Source of the DNA: DASUPK01 sp963724665
GTDB lineage: Bacteria; Actinomycetota; Thermoleophilia; Solirubrobacterales; 70-9
Reading direction: 5' to 3'
DNA: 64,000 nucleotides
NCBI GenBank assembly: GCA_963724665.1
Contig: CAVRVH010000007.1
Coordinates: forward strand, 1,178,001-1,242,000
Shown piece after piece: positions 41,693 through 49,317 of the stretch. The notes under the pieces are model-generated. The model did no database searches. It saw only the letters and a list, made by a program, of their open reading frames with translations, and had not been told where the DNA came from. Within the stretch, counting starts at the first letter, position 1, and the number at the start of each line of letters is the position of its first letter. A program made the position numbers and the translations under genes.

Positions 41693-42112
41693 ATGTCTGC
41701 TGCCTCGACGATTGCCCCTGCCAGCCCACTTACCCCACTCGCCCCTCGGCGGCGTCTTGAGCCGACGGTCGTCGAGCCTCAGACTGAGTCAGAACCCAGA
41801 CAGCGAGGAACCGCCCAGTGCATGGAGGCCCTCGCGCGCGCCAATCAGGTCCGCCTCGCCCGCGCGGCGCTGAAGAGGGACATCGGCGCCGGCCGCCGCT
41901 CCGTCACCGAAGTGGTCAGCGACTCCCCTTGGGAGGCCGAGAGCATGAGCCTCAGCGAGCTCCTCTGCAGCCAGCGCCGCTGGGGCCGAGCCCGCTCACG
42001 AAAGCTGCTTTCGGCGGCCGCCCTCGGAGAGGCCAAGAAAGTCGGAAGCCTGACCGAGCGCCAGCGACGGATCCTGGTCGGAGCGCTCGAGGCGAAGCTG
42101 GGGGGCGGCTGA
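41693..42112 (+). CDS. Integration host factor, actinobacterial type (mIHF/sIHF-like)
   Basis: 139 residues. A disordered Pro/Ser-rich N-terminus of about 40 residues leads to the conserved domain: ALARANQVRLARAALKRDIGAGRRSVTEVVSDSPWEAESMSLSELLCSQRRWGRARSRKLLSAAALGEAKKVGSLTERQRRILVGALEAK. The helix VRLARAALKRDI, the WGRARSRKLL turn (H2TH-like, akin to ribosomal S13) and the final TERQRRILV are the signatures of mycobacterial mIHF and Streptomyces sIHF. It is a nucleoid-associated DNA-binding protein. Usually near gmk in other actinobacteria; here it is not. Confidence 0.88.
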   Translation: MSAASTIAPASPLTPLAPRRRLEPTVVEPQTESEPRQRGTAQCMEALARANQVRLARAALKRDIGAGRRSVTEVVSDSPWEAESMSLSELLCSQRRWGRARSRKLLSAAALGEAKKVGSLTERQRRILVGALEAKLGGG

Positions 42113-42136
42113 ACTAGCCGCCCTGCGGCGGGCGGT

Positions 42137-42649
42137 TCATCCCTTGAGGCGGTAGAGGGCGCCGCCTGAGCGCCGGCGAAAGGCCGACGTGAAGAGCCAT
42201 GCGGCGCCCCCGAACGCCACCAGCCCGGCGGCGACGCAGATCGCCGGGCTCACCTTGGTCGCCAGGAACAGGCCACCGAACACCGGCACCCCGATCGCGG
42301 CGGAAAGCACCAGCGTGTGGGAGCGATACGCCGCGAAGTGCTCGCGGATCGAGAGCTCCAATCCCGCCAGCGAGCCAAGTCCGAGCCCGACCCCGATCAT
42401 CACCAGCCCCTGCGGAGGCGGGAAGAAGAAGCCGACGATCAGCAGGACGAGGCCGATGAAGATGACGATCTCGGTCAGTGGGAACGAGCCCCACAGCGGC
42501 GGCGGCCGATCGATGTTGCCCGCCCTGCGCCTTGACACGCGGGCGCTCTGCTGGTCGTCGAGGGCGACCGCAGAAGGCCGGGCCTCGGCGGGAGGCGTTC
42601 CGGCAGTCTGGCGTCGGCGCCGCTTGCGCCGCTGTCGCTTCGTCGGCAT
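42137..42649 (-). CDS. Membrane protein, hypothetical
   Basis: 170 residues. A very basic N-terminus (KRQRRKRRRRQ) is followed by four hydrophobic segments (LTEIVIFIGLVLLIVGFFF, GLVMIGVGLGLGSLAGLEL, TLVLSAAIGVPVFGGLFLAT, PAICVAAGLVAFGGAAWLFTSAF) and a basic end. The ATG at 42649 has no strong ribosome site. The frame of the upstream gene overlaps its first 175 bases in another frame. Function unknown. Confidence 0.72.
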   Translation of the reverse strand: MPTKRQRRKRRRRQTAGTPPAEARPSAVALDDQQSARVSRRRAGNIDRPPPLWGSFPLTEIVIFIGLVLLIVGFFFPPPQGLVMIGVGLGLGSLAGLELSIREHFAAYRSHTLVLSAAIGVPVFGGLFLATKVSPAICVAAGLVAFGGAAWLFTSAFRRRSGGALYRLKG

Positions 42650-43206
42650 CGGGGTTCAGGGGGCCGAAGCCCCTCGGCTAATGGGCAACCGGAGGAGATC
42701 TTGACCCGCCACCAGCCCAGGAGCATGCCGAGCAGACCCCACTTCGGCTTGGCGTGCCAGTGCTTGCAGCCGGGCTCGCCGATGTCCGCGTTGTAGACGC
42801 GAACCCACTTGTAGGAGGCGGGATCGGCGGTCATCTCCTCGATCACCTCGCGGTTCGCCTCCTCGACCACGGCGTGGTCGTGGAGGTCCGCCTTGACCTC
42901 CTGGATGCGGGCGGCCAGGCCGTCACGCACCTTCTCCAGCTCGTCGACAGAGAGCATCCGGGGCCCGCCCATACCCGGAACGGAGAAGTCGATGCCCTGG
43001 CGGGGAAAGGCCGAGCCGAAAAGCCGGGCGAGCGCGAGCTCCATCGCGGCGATCTGGCGGCGCAGGTCGGCGCGAGCTCCGCGCTCATCGTGCTCATAGA
43101 GGACGGTGTCGAGGCCCTCTGGCGGCGCCGGAGGCACCAGGGACTCGTCCACCTCCGGTGCGGTCTGCACCTCGAGAACGTCAGTCCGTTCGAGCGGCTC
43201 CTCCAT
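42475..43206 (-). CDS. Hypothetical protein, probably with a spurious C-terminal extension
   Basis: The open frame encodes 243 residues. The first 170 or so look real: an acidic N-terminus, a helical region (ARADLRRQIAAMELALARLFGSAFPRQGIDF, RMLSVDELEKVRDGLAARIQEVKADLHD) and the end KWVRVYNADIGEPGCKHWHAKPKWGLLGMLLGWWRVKISSGCPLA. After that the frame overlaps the N-terminus of the next gene and becomes Arg/Ser-rich. A TAG exists one base out of frame within the codons for PLA (near 42684), and a TTCG hairpin follows. The true protein may therefore end near 42680. Confidence 0.65.
   Translation of the reverse strand: MEEPLERTDVLEVQTAPEVDESLVPPAPPEGLDTVLYEHDERGARADLRRQIAAMELALARLFGSAFPRQGIDFSVPGMGGPRMLSVDELEKVRDGLAARIQEVKADLHDHAVVEEANREVIEEMTADPASYKWVRVYNADIGEPGCKHWHAKPKWGLLGMLLGWWRVKISSGCPLAEGLRPPEPRCRRSDSGASGADARLPERLPPRPGLLRSPSTTSRAPACQGAGRATSIGRRRCGARSH
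42660..42673 (-). terminator. Short UUCG-type hairpin after the probable real end of the 43206-42680 gene
   Basis: On the minus strand GGGGC-TTCG-GCCCC (42673-42660), a 5-base stem with a stable tetraloop. It lies just beyond the conserved-looking end of the upstream protein and before the next ATG at 42649. Terminator or attenuator function is inferred. Confidence 0.4.
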
Positions 43207-43227
43207 CAGTCCTCCTCTGTCGGCAGT

Positions 43228-43884
43228 CTACGCCCGCAACGCGCTGCCCGCCACCCACAGGGCCTCCTCGAGCGCGATGTCGGGCACGCCGCGCACGCCT
43301 ATCGCGGCCATCAGGACCCGGCCGGTGCCCCGCTTCACGCCTCGTCCCTCGGCCGTCCTGTCGAAGAGGATCCCGAGCGGGCGCTTCTCGTCCGCCACGA
43401 CGATCGTGCCCTCCGGGAGCGGTGAGACCCGCCCCTCGAAGCCCTCGCGCTCGGCCGAGAGGCGCAGCCCGACGCGTCCCTCGACCCGATCGGCGTCGAA
43501 GGCTCGCAGCGCAACGCCCACCTCCACCATGGCGATAGTCAGCGCGTCATCGACCCGGTTGCGGCTCTTGAAACGGCCGTCGTGCATCCGCTCGAAGATC
43601 AATTGCTCGATCGGGGTGCGAGTGGTGTCGGGGTCGAGCCCGATGTGGCGGAAGAAGACGCGGTACGCCCAGGGAATCGGCTTCTGGCGGAGCTGGATCG
43701 CCTGCGCGCCGCCGATTCGGTCGCTCAGCGTCCGCAGGAGGTCTTTCAGGGCCTCGGGGCTGCGGCCGGTCGTCGTCTCGAGGGCCGTCGAGACGATCGA
43801 GAGGCCGGGAAACTCCTCGGCCAGCGCCGGCTCGATCCAGCCCGGCTCCGGGGCCACCTCCCAGTCCTGCGGCAGCTCGACCAT
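43228..43884 (-). CDS. B3/B4 tRNA-binding-domain protein
   Basis: 218 residues from the ATG at 43884. The region GWIEPALAEEFPGLSIVSTALETTTGRSPEALKDLLRTLSDRIGGAQAIQLRQKPIPWAYRVFFRHIGLDPDTTRTPIEQLIFERMHDGRFKSRNRVDDALTIAMVE is the B3/B4 fold of the beta subunit of phenylalanyl-tRNA synthetase, here as a stand-alone protein. Free-standing members have no settled function; tRNA editing is a proposal. The start overlaps the stop of the thioredoxin-fold gene by one base, so both are on one transcript. Confidence 0.8.
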   Translation of the reverse strand: MVELPQDWEVAPEPGWIEPALAEEFPGLSIVSTALETTTGRSPEALKDLLRTLSDRIGGAQAIQLRQKPIPWAYRVFFRHIGLDPDTTRTPIEQLIFERMHDGRFKSRNRVDDALTIAMVEVGVALRAFDADRVEGRVGLRLSAEREGFEGRVSPLPEGTIVVADEKRPLGILFDRTAEGRGVKRGTGRVLMAAIGVRGVPDIALEEALWVAGSALRA

Positions 43885-44603
43885 CAGCGGACCGTGGCCG
43901 CCCGCTGCTTCGATGCAGCGATCAGCGTGTCCACCTTGGCGAAGAACTGCTGGTCGTCCAGCTTCCCGATCGAGGTCGCCTGGAAGATGCCACCGGGATA
44001 GGCATATACGAAGGTGGGGCAACCCCCCACGCGATAGAGGTTGGAGAGAGCACCGTCGCGGTCCAGACCGACGGGGTGAGTCCAGTGGTGCTCCCTGATC
44101 AGCTTCTGGACCTCGGAGGTGCTGTCCCGCACATCGACGGACAGGAAGTTGACCCGGTTCTTGTACCTGCGGTAGGCCCGCTCGAAGACGTCCTCCTGGT
44201 TCTCGCAGTCGCCGCCGCGCGTGAACCAGAACGACAGCACCAGGGGCTTGTCGAAGTAGTCGCAGACGCGGAGCGCTCCGGGCACGTCGACCTGACATGC
44301 GGGCGTTCGCCGGCTGCCCGAGGGGCAGGGGATCCGGGCCGAGTCGCAGTTGTCCTGGGCGATGTTGGCGTCCCCGCTCGCCCCGGTTCGCGCATTGGGC
44401 ACAGCGAACTGCGCCAGGGGCATGTCCCCCTCGTTGGTCGCCCCCAGGACCCCCTTGTTCTTGGTCGCGATGGTGTTGATCCCCGCGACGGCGATCAGCG
44501 CGATGAAGGCCATGCCGACGATCAGCGAGTAGACGGTGGTGCGGTGCGGGCGCTCGCCGGGCTGCTTTCCGGGGCCATCGTCTCGTCCTGCGCCGTTCTC
44601 CAC
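43884..44603 (-). CDS. Membrane-anchored thioredoxin-fold protein lacking the CXXC pair
   Basis: 239 residues with a cytoplasmic start, one membrane helix (TVYSLIVGMAFIALIAVAGINTI) and an extracytoplasmic TlpA-like domain. The core is VCDYFDKPLVLSFWFTRGGDCENQEDVFERAYRRYKNRVNFLSVDVRD, followed by the cis-Pro-type VGGCPTFVYAYPGG. At the place of the usual WCxxC the sequence reads FTRGGDCENQ, so only one cysteine remains. Other cysteines (DNCDSARIPC, ACQV, VCDYF) may form structural disulfides. Dithiol exchange is therefore doubtful. It is followed by the B3/B4 gene and preceded by the MMPL transporter. Confidence 0.78.
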   Translation of the reverse strand: MENGAGRDDGPGKQPGERPHRTTVYSLIVGMAFIALIAVAGINTIATKNKGVLGATNEGDMPLAQFAVPNARTGASGDANIAQDNCDSARIPCPSGSRRTPACQVDVPGALRVCDYFDKPLVLSFWFTRGGDCENQEDVFERAYRRYKNRVNFLSVDVRDSTSEVQKLIREHHWTHPVGLDRDGALSNLYRVGGCPTFVYAYPGGIFQATSIGKLDDQQFFAKVDTLIAASKQRAATVR

Positions 44604-44618
44604 GCCCCCAATCGTCCC

Positions 44619-47345
44619 CTATGGGACGGATTGGCTGGGCGCGACCTCGGGTGGCCGTGAGCGTGAGGGCAGCGGGAATCCTTCCTCGGCCCAGACCACC
44701 GCAGCGGGAAGGACGAGCATCACACCGGCGAGCGCGACCAACAGGTCAGCCACCGTCACGAGCCCGAAGTCCCGGAGCACGGGGGCCACAGAGATCAGGC
44801 CGATGTCGTCGAGTAGCGGCAGGCCGGCGATCGCCAGGATCGCGAAGCCCGCGATGGCCGTGATGCCGGAGGCGAGCACAGCCGCCCCCGTCCGCAGGTA
44901 GGTGCGCCGCAGCGCTTCGCCCACCGACTGGCCGGAGCGACGCTCGGTCACGAAGCGCGCGGAGAGGATCACGCTGAACTCGGTCGAGATTGCGATCACG
45001 AGCGCTCCCAGCGTCGCGGACATCGGATTGAGCGAGATACCCAGCGCGGCGACCACCAGACCCGACCAGCCGGTCGCCATCAGGACCGGGATCAGGGGGA
45101 CCACAGCGCGGCGCACCGAGCGGTAGATCAGGGCCAGGACGATCCCGACGGCCAGCAGCCCCACCAGGGGCAGCCACCAGCGGCTGTTGGAGAGATCGGT
45201 GTTGGCCTCGGCCGCCAACACCGGAAGCCCAGCCAGCTCAACCGTCGTGCCGGCCGGGGGCGAGGGCCCACCTGGCGGGTTGATCTGGGCTCGGATGTCG
45301 TCGATCAGCTTCTGCTGGTCGGACAGCGGCTGCACCCTGATGCCGAAGGCGATGTCCGCGGTATCGCCGATCGGGGTCGTGCCGGCCTGCGGATTGCACT
45401 CGCCACGATGGCTGATCACGATCTGCGAGATGAAGCAGGGCAGCGCCTGGACCAGGGCGTGCACGTCTCCGGCGCTCTGAGTGCTCGTAGCGCCTCCGGA
45501 TGAGGACGCGTTCGCCCCGCCGAAGAAATCAGTCAGCGACAGGGCTGGGCAGATCTGCGCGTCGGCGCAACTCGGGTTCGCTCCGGAGAAGCCGTGACGG
45601 GCGAGCACACGCTGCTGGAACCCCTCGGCCCACGAGATCACCTCGGGGCTGGTGGGATCCTGCGCCCTGACGGTCACGTTGACATCGCCGGAGATGCCGG
45701 TTTCCTTCTCGAGCTCGTTCAGGTCCTTGAGCGCGCTGAGGTTAGGGGGCGCAAGATCGCGGATGTCGGTCTCCACGCCGGTCCCGGCGCTCGCAACCCA
45801 TCCGCAGGCCGCAAGCAGCAGGCCAGCCGCGAGCACCCTTCTGGGCCTCGCGAGCGCCATCGCGATCGCCGCCACCCCGATCGCGTTGAGGCGGGCTGCC
45901 GCTCCGCTGAAGCGCTCGGGTCCGGCTGGTTGAGCCGCCGGCGCCTCCGTCGGTCCGCGCCGCGCCGAGAGGCCGAGCGCAGCAAGGCCGCCGGTGAGCG
46001 CGACGACGAACGCCAGGGCGACTCCCACCACCAGCAGCAGGCCGAAGGAGCGGACGAGCGGGCTCGGGGACAGTGCGAACGCCGCGAAGCCCGCGATCGT
46101 CGCCACGCAGGCCGCGCCGATCACGGGTCCCCCTCCCCCCGCCGCAATCGCGACTGCGCGCCCCGGTGGGGCTCCCTCGGCCCTGGCTTCGTTGAAGCGA
46201 GCCTGGAACTGGATCGCGTAGTCCACGGCCAGCCCAACCAGCACCGGCAGCATCGCGATCGCCCCGACGGTCAGGGAACCGCCGAAGACGGACACCAGGC
46301 CCATCGTCATGGCACCCGCCGCCACGGCGACCCCGAGAGGAAGCAGACGTAGCGGCCGCGGCAGAATCAGGAGCAGCGTCAGAGCCATCACCAGGCCCGC
46401 TACGCCCAGCAGCAGCAGCGTCTGGCTGCGCAGCTCCCGGGCGCCGGCATCGACGACGACAGGGGCGCCGGTGACGATGTAGCTGCCGTCGGTGAGCTTG
46501 AAGCGTGGGTTCGAGACGGCCTGGCGGAAGAGGCCGATCGCCTCGTGTCGCTCCGCGTCGGTCATGTCGGGACGCAGGCGGACGATGATCTGCGCCGCGT
46601 TCCGGTTTGGGAACAGGTAGCCGAAGCGCTCCTTGGGGGTGCCGGCGGGCTTCGACTGGTCGAAGACGACTCGGCTGACGAAGTTGGGGTCGTCCAGCCG
46701 CGGGATCGAGGTGATGCCATAGCGGAGCGCCACCTGGACGAGCTGGCTCTGGAACTGGCTGAGCACCTGCTGCGCCGCCGCGTTGGCGGCCTGCTGCTGC
46801 TGGGCCGTGGAGGCGCCCTTCTTCGCGGCAGCCTGCGCCGCCTGCTGCCCCGCCGCTCGTGCCGCCTGGCTGGCGCCGCCGATCTGCCCCTGCAGCGCCT
46901 CCTGGATCCCGGCGACGCTCAAATACAGGAACGTTCCGGGGCCGAACACGGACTGACTCGGATGAAGCTTTGCGATCTGGTCGCAGACCGGTGGGAGCGG
47001 TTCCTTCTTGCGATGCGGCAGTGACGCCGCCAGCTGGGTCCCGCCCGCGAAGCACTCCTCGAGCTCGAAGAGGGGCTCAAGGTCCTTGGTGAGCACAAGC
47101 CTTCGCAGATCCTCCTTCGCCAGCACGATCACGGGCTCGTCGCCGAACTTCTGATGGAAGTCCTGAGTCGCCTTGTACTCCGAGGACCCCTTGCTCACCA
47201 GCGTGTCCGTCCCCGCGTTCGTGTCGAGCTGCGTGGCGGCGAAGATGCCGCCGCCGGTGAGCGCCACGATCGGCGCGATCAGCAGCAACGGCCAGCGCAC
47301 GGCGATGGCGGCGACCCGCTCAAAGAATCCACTCCCCGCGTTCAC
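44619..47345 (-). CDS. MMPL/RND family transporter
   Basis: A 908-residue proton-driven exporter of the actinobacterial MMPL type. Two six-helix halves, each with a large extracytoplasmic loop. The first loop includes an Ala/Gln-rich coiled-coil-like stretch (GQIGGASQAARAAGQQAAQAAAKKG). Helix 4-type motifs include VGLAVDYAIQFQARFNEARAEG and, in the second half, ALVIAISTEFSVILSARFVTERRSGQSVGEALRRTY. Such proteins export lipids and siderophores across the membrane. GTG start at 47345. An inverted repeat (47367-47387) sits 22 bases upstream. It lies downstream of the Mla-type ABC genes on the same strand. Confidence 0.9.
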   Translation of the reverse strand: MNAGSGFFERVAAIAVRWPLLLIAPIVALTGGGIFAATQLDTNAGTDTLVSKGSSEYKATQDFHQKFGDEPVIVLAKEDLRRLVLTKDLEPLFELEECFAGGTQLAASLPHRKKEPLPPVCDQIAKLHPSQSVFGPGTFLYLSVAGIQEALQGQIGGASQAARAAGQQAAQAAAKKGASTAQQQQAANAAAQQVLSQFQSQLVQVALRYGITSIPRLDDPNFVSRVVFDQSKPAGTPKERFGYLFPNRNAAQIIVRLRPDMTDAERHEAIGLFRQAVSNPRFKLTDGSYIVTGAPVVVDAGARELRSQTLLLLGVAGLVMALTLLLILPRPLRLLPLGVAVAAGAMTMGLVSVFGGSLTVGAIAMLPVLVGLAVDYAIQFQARFNEARAEGAPPGRAVAIAAGGGGPVIGAACVATIAGFAAFALSPSPLVRSFGLLLVVGVALAFVVALTGGLAALGLSARRGPTEAPAAQPAGPERFSGAAARLNAIGVAAIAMALARPRRVLAAGLLLAACGWVASAGTGVETDIRDLAPPNLSALKDLNELEKETGISGDVNVTVRAQDPTSPEVISWAEGFQQRVLARHGFSGANPSCADAQICPALSLTDFFGGANASSSGGATSTQSAGDVHALVQALPCFISQIVISHRGECNPQAGTTPIGDTADIAFGIRVQPLSDQQKLIDDIRAQINPPGGPSPPAGTTVELAGLPVLAAEANTDLSNSRWWLPLVGLLAVGIVLALIYRSVRRAVVPLIPVLMATGWSGLVVAALGISLNPMSATLGALVIAISTEFSVILSARFVTERRSGQSVGEALRRTYLRTGAAVLASGITAIAGFAILAIAGLPLLDDIGLISVAPVLRDFGLVTVADLLVALAGVMLVLPAAVVWAEEGFPLPSRSRPPEVAPSQSVP

Positions 47346-47366
47346 GAGCCGGAGGTTACGGAGCGA

Positions 47367-47387
47367 GTATTAGAGCCGCGCTAATAC
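47367..47387. promoter_or_regulatory. Operator-like inverted repeat in front of the MMPL gene
   Basis: GTATTAG-N7-CTAATAC, perfect 7-base arms, 22-42 bases upstream of the MMPL start. The position overlaps the expected promoter. Likely target of a TetR- or MarR-type repressor, by analogy with other MMPL genes; inferred. The arms could also form an RNA hairpin. Confidence 0.6.
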
Positions 47388-47393
47388 CACTGC

Positions 47394-47410
47394 CGCCGGC
47401 AACGCCGGCG
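47394..47410 (-). terminator. Hairpin directly after the Mla-type ATPase stop codon
   Basis: CGCCGGC-AAC-GCCGGCG (7-base stem, 3-base loop), touching the TAG of the ATPase gene at 47411. It should end or weaken transcription from the ABC unit and give the MMPL gene its own control, which the adjacent inverted repeat supports. Confidence 0.6.
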
Positions 47411-48466
47411 CTAATCCATCGCGAGAGGTCCCTTTACGTCTGCGTTGAGGAACTGGTTGACGAACTCGTTGCGCGAGTTGAAGAGCTCATCCGAGGGGCC
47501 CGACTCGACGATCCGGCCCTTCCAGAGGACCGCGATGAAGTCGGCGATCCGGCGGGCCGTGCCGAGGTCGTGGCTGATCACCAGGTAGCAGCCGCCGTTC
47601 TCCTCGTGGACCTCGCGGATCAGCTCGCAGAGCAGCGCCGTGCGGACGGGGTCGAGACCCGAGTCGGGCTCGTCGAACATGACGATGGCCGGATCGAGCA
47701 CGAGCGCGCGGGCGAAGCCGGCACGCTTGCGCATGCCGCCCGAGAGCTCGTTCGGCATCTTGAACATCGCCTCGGCGAGGCCGACCTCGCGGAGCCGCCG
47801 GTTGACGATGTCCTCGATCTCGTCCTCACCCTTGTCCGTGTGCTGGCGGAGCGGGAAGGCGGTGTTGTCGAAGACGTTCATCGAGCCGAAGAGGGCGCCG
47901 TCCTGGAAGAGCAGGCCGAACTTCTTGCGGACCTCGAAGAGCTCGTCATCGGTCATGTTCGGAATCGACTCGCCGTGGACGAGCACGTCACCCGCATCGG
48001 GGTAGAGCAGGCCGACGATGTGCTTGATCAGCACCGACTTCCCGGTACCTGACGGCCCGAGGACCATCGAGATCATGTTGTCCGGGAGGCCGAGGTTGCA
48101 GCCGTTCAGGATGCGCGTGCGGCCGAACTGCTTGACGAGGTCGATGATCTCGATCGCGTCCTCACCGCCGTGGTCCCGCTTCCTGCCGGTGTGCCACTTG
48201 TACGGCTCGGGATCGTCGGCGTCGACGCCGGGAATGATGTAGTCGCGGCGGGAGAAGTCCTCTTGGCCGTAACCCTGCGCCTCGAGCGGGTCGCCCTCGA
48301 TGTCCGCCTCGGCCTCCGAGGCGGCCTGGGTCTCATCGGCGGCCGTGCTCTCGGGGTCCTTGGCCCGGCGGCGGGTGGTGGTGGTGCGCTTCGTGGTCGA
48401 GCGGCTCGAGCTCGAGCGGCTGCTCGTGCTCTTGGCTCGCGTAGTGCTCTTCTTCTTCTCAGCCAC
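47411..48466 (-). CDS. ABC transporter ATP-binding protein, MlaF/Mkl type
   Basis: 351 residues. The first 100 are a disordered, Ser/Thr/Lys/Arg-rich extension (TTRAKSTSSRSSSSRSTTKR) and an acidic linker. The ATPase domain follows: Walker A LGPSGTGKSVLIKHIVGLL, Q-loop LLFQDGALFGSMNVFDNTAFPLRQHT, signature LSGGMRKRAGFARAL, Walker B IVMFDEPDSGLDPVRTALL and H-loop YLVISHDLGTARRIADF. DGALFxSM and EPxSGLDP are diagnostic for the Mla/Mkl lipid-import group. The unusual basic extension may act in localisation. Energises the two MlaE permeases encoded just upstream. Confidence 0.92.
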   Translation of the reverse strand: MAEKKKSTTRAKSTSSRSSSSRSTTKRTTTTRRRAKDPESTAADETQAASEAEADIEGDPLEAQGYGQEDFSRRDYIIPGVDADDPEPYKWHTGRKRDHGGEDAIEIIDLVKQFGRTRILNGCNLGLPDNMISMVLGPSGTGKSVLIKHIVGLLYPDAGDVLVHGESIPNMTDDELFEVRKKFGLLFQDGALFGSMNVFDNTAFPLRQHTDKGEDEIEDIVNRRLREVGLAEAMFKMPNELSGGMRKRAGFARALVLDPAIVMFDEPDSGLDPVRTALLCELIREVHEENGGCYLVISHDLGTARRIADFIAVLWKGRIVESGPSDELFNSRNEFVNQFLNADVKGPLAMD

Positions 48467-48516
48467 CTGTCACGCCTCCTTGAAAGTTCACCAGAAGTGT
48501 AGGCAACAGCCTCGGC

Positions 48517-49317
48517 TCAGCCGCCGATTGGAGCCCTCGGGTTCGCGCCCCAGAAGACCAGGGTTCCCATCATCCCGATGAGATGCACGAGCACGATGTT
48601 GAGCACCATCGACTTCGCGGTCGCGGTGCCGACCCCCACCGGTCCTCCGGACGCCGTGTAGCCGTAGTAGCAGCCGACGAGAACGATGGCGGTCGCCATC
48701 ACCATGCCCTTGATGAGGCTGAATAAGAGGTCGGGCGGGTTCTGGAACATCCAGAAGATCAGGAAGTACCCGCCGGATGAGACGTCCCCGATCTGCTCGA
48801 CGACCGCCAGCCAGCTCGCGAAGTAGCCGATCCCGACGGCGGCCAGGTACATGAAGGGGAAGGCGATCCAGGCGGCGAGCAGGCGGGTCGCCGCAAGGAA
48901 GGTCACCGGCGGCACGCCCATCACCTCGAGGGCGTCGATCTCGTCGGAGATCCGCATCGCGCCGAGCTCGGCGACGATTCCCGTGCCCACCTTGGCGGCC
49001 AGCATGTAGCCGAAGCCATAGGGAATCACCTCGCGCAGGTCGCACCAGGCCGCGAACACGCCTGCGTAAGCCGGCGCGCCGACCGAGCGGTTGAAGTAGG
49101 CGCCCTCGATTCCGCACTGCAGACCGAGGATGAACACGAGGCCCCAGATGACGAGCGTGGAGCCGAGGATCAGGATGCCGGTCTGGCGCAGGGCCTCGCC
49201 GAAGAATTCGAAGACCCGGCCCCGGTAGACGAGGCCGGCCACTCGAGTCCCGAAGCCGAAGATCTCGCCGATCGAGTTGAGCCAGCCCCGCGGGACCGCC
49301 AGCCAGCCGGCGTTCAC
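48517..49317 (-). CDS. MlaE/YrbE family ABC permease (second copy)
   Basis: 266 residues from a GTG overlapping the stop of the other permease (GTGA). MlaE motifs: TGILILGSTLVIWGLVFILGLQCG, GYMLAAKVGTGIVAELGAMRISDEIDALEVMGV and GCYYGYTASGGPVGVGTATAKSMVLNIVLVHLIG. The stretch ELGAMRISDEIDALEVMG is the conserved MlaE coupling segment. Five to six membrane helices. It forms a heterodimer with the adjacent permease, as in YrbEA/YrbEB. The ATPase gene follows by 50 bases. Confidence 0.92.
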   Translation of the reverse strand: MNAGWLAVPRGWLNSIGEIFGFGTRVAGLVYRGRVFEFFGEALRQTGILILGSTLVIWGLVFILGLQCGIEGAYFNRSVGAPAYAGVFAAWCDLREVIPYGFGYMLAAKVGTGIVAELGAMRISDEIDALEVMGVPPVTFLAATRLLAAWIAFPFMYLAAVGIGYFASWLAVVEQIGDVSSGGYFLIFWMFQNPPDLLFSLIKGMVMATAIVLVGCYYGYTASGGPVGVGTATAKSMVLNIVLVHLIGMMGTLVFWGANPRAPIGG

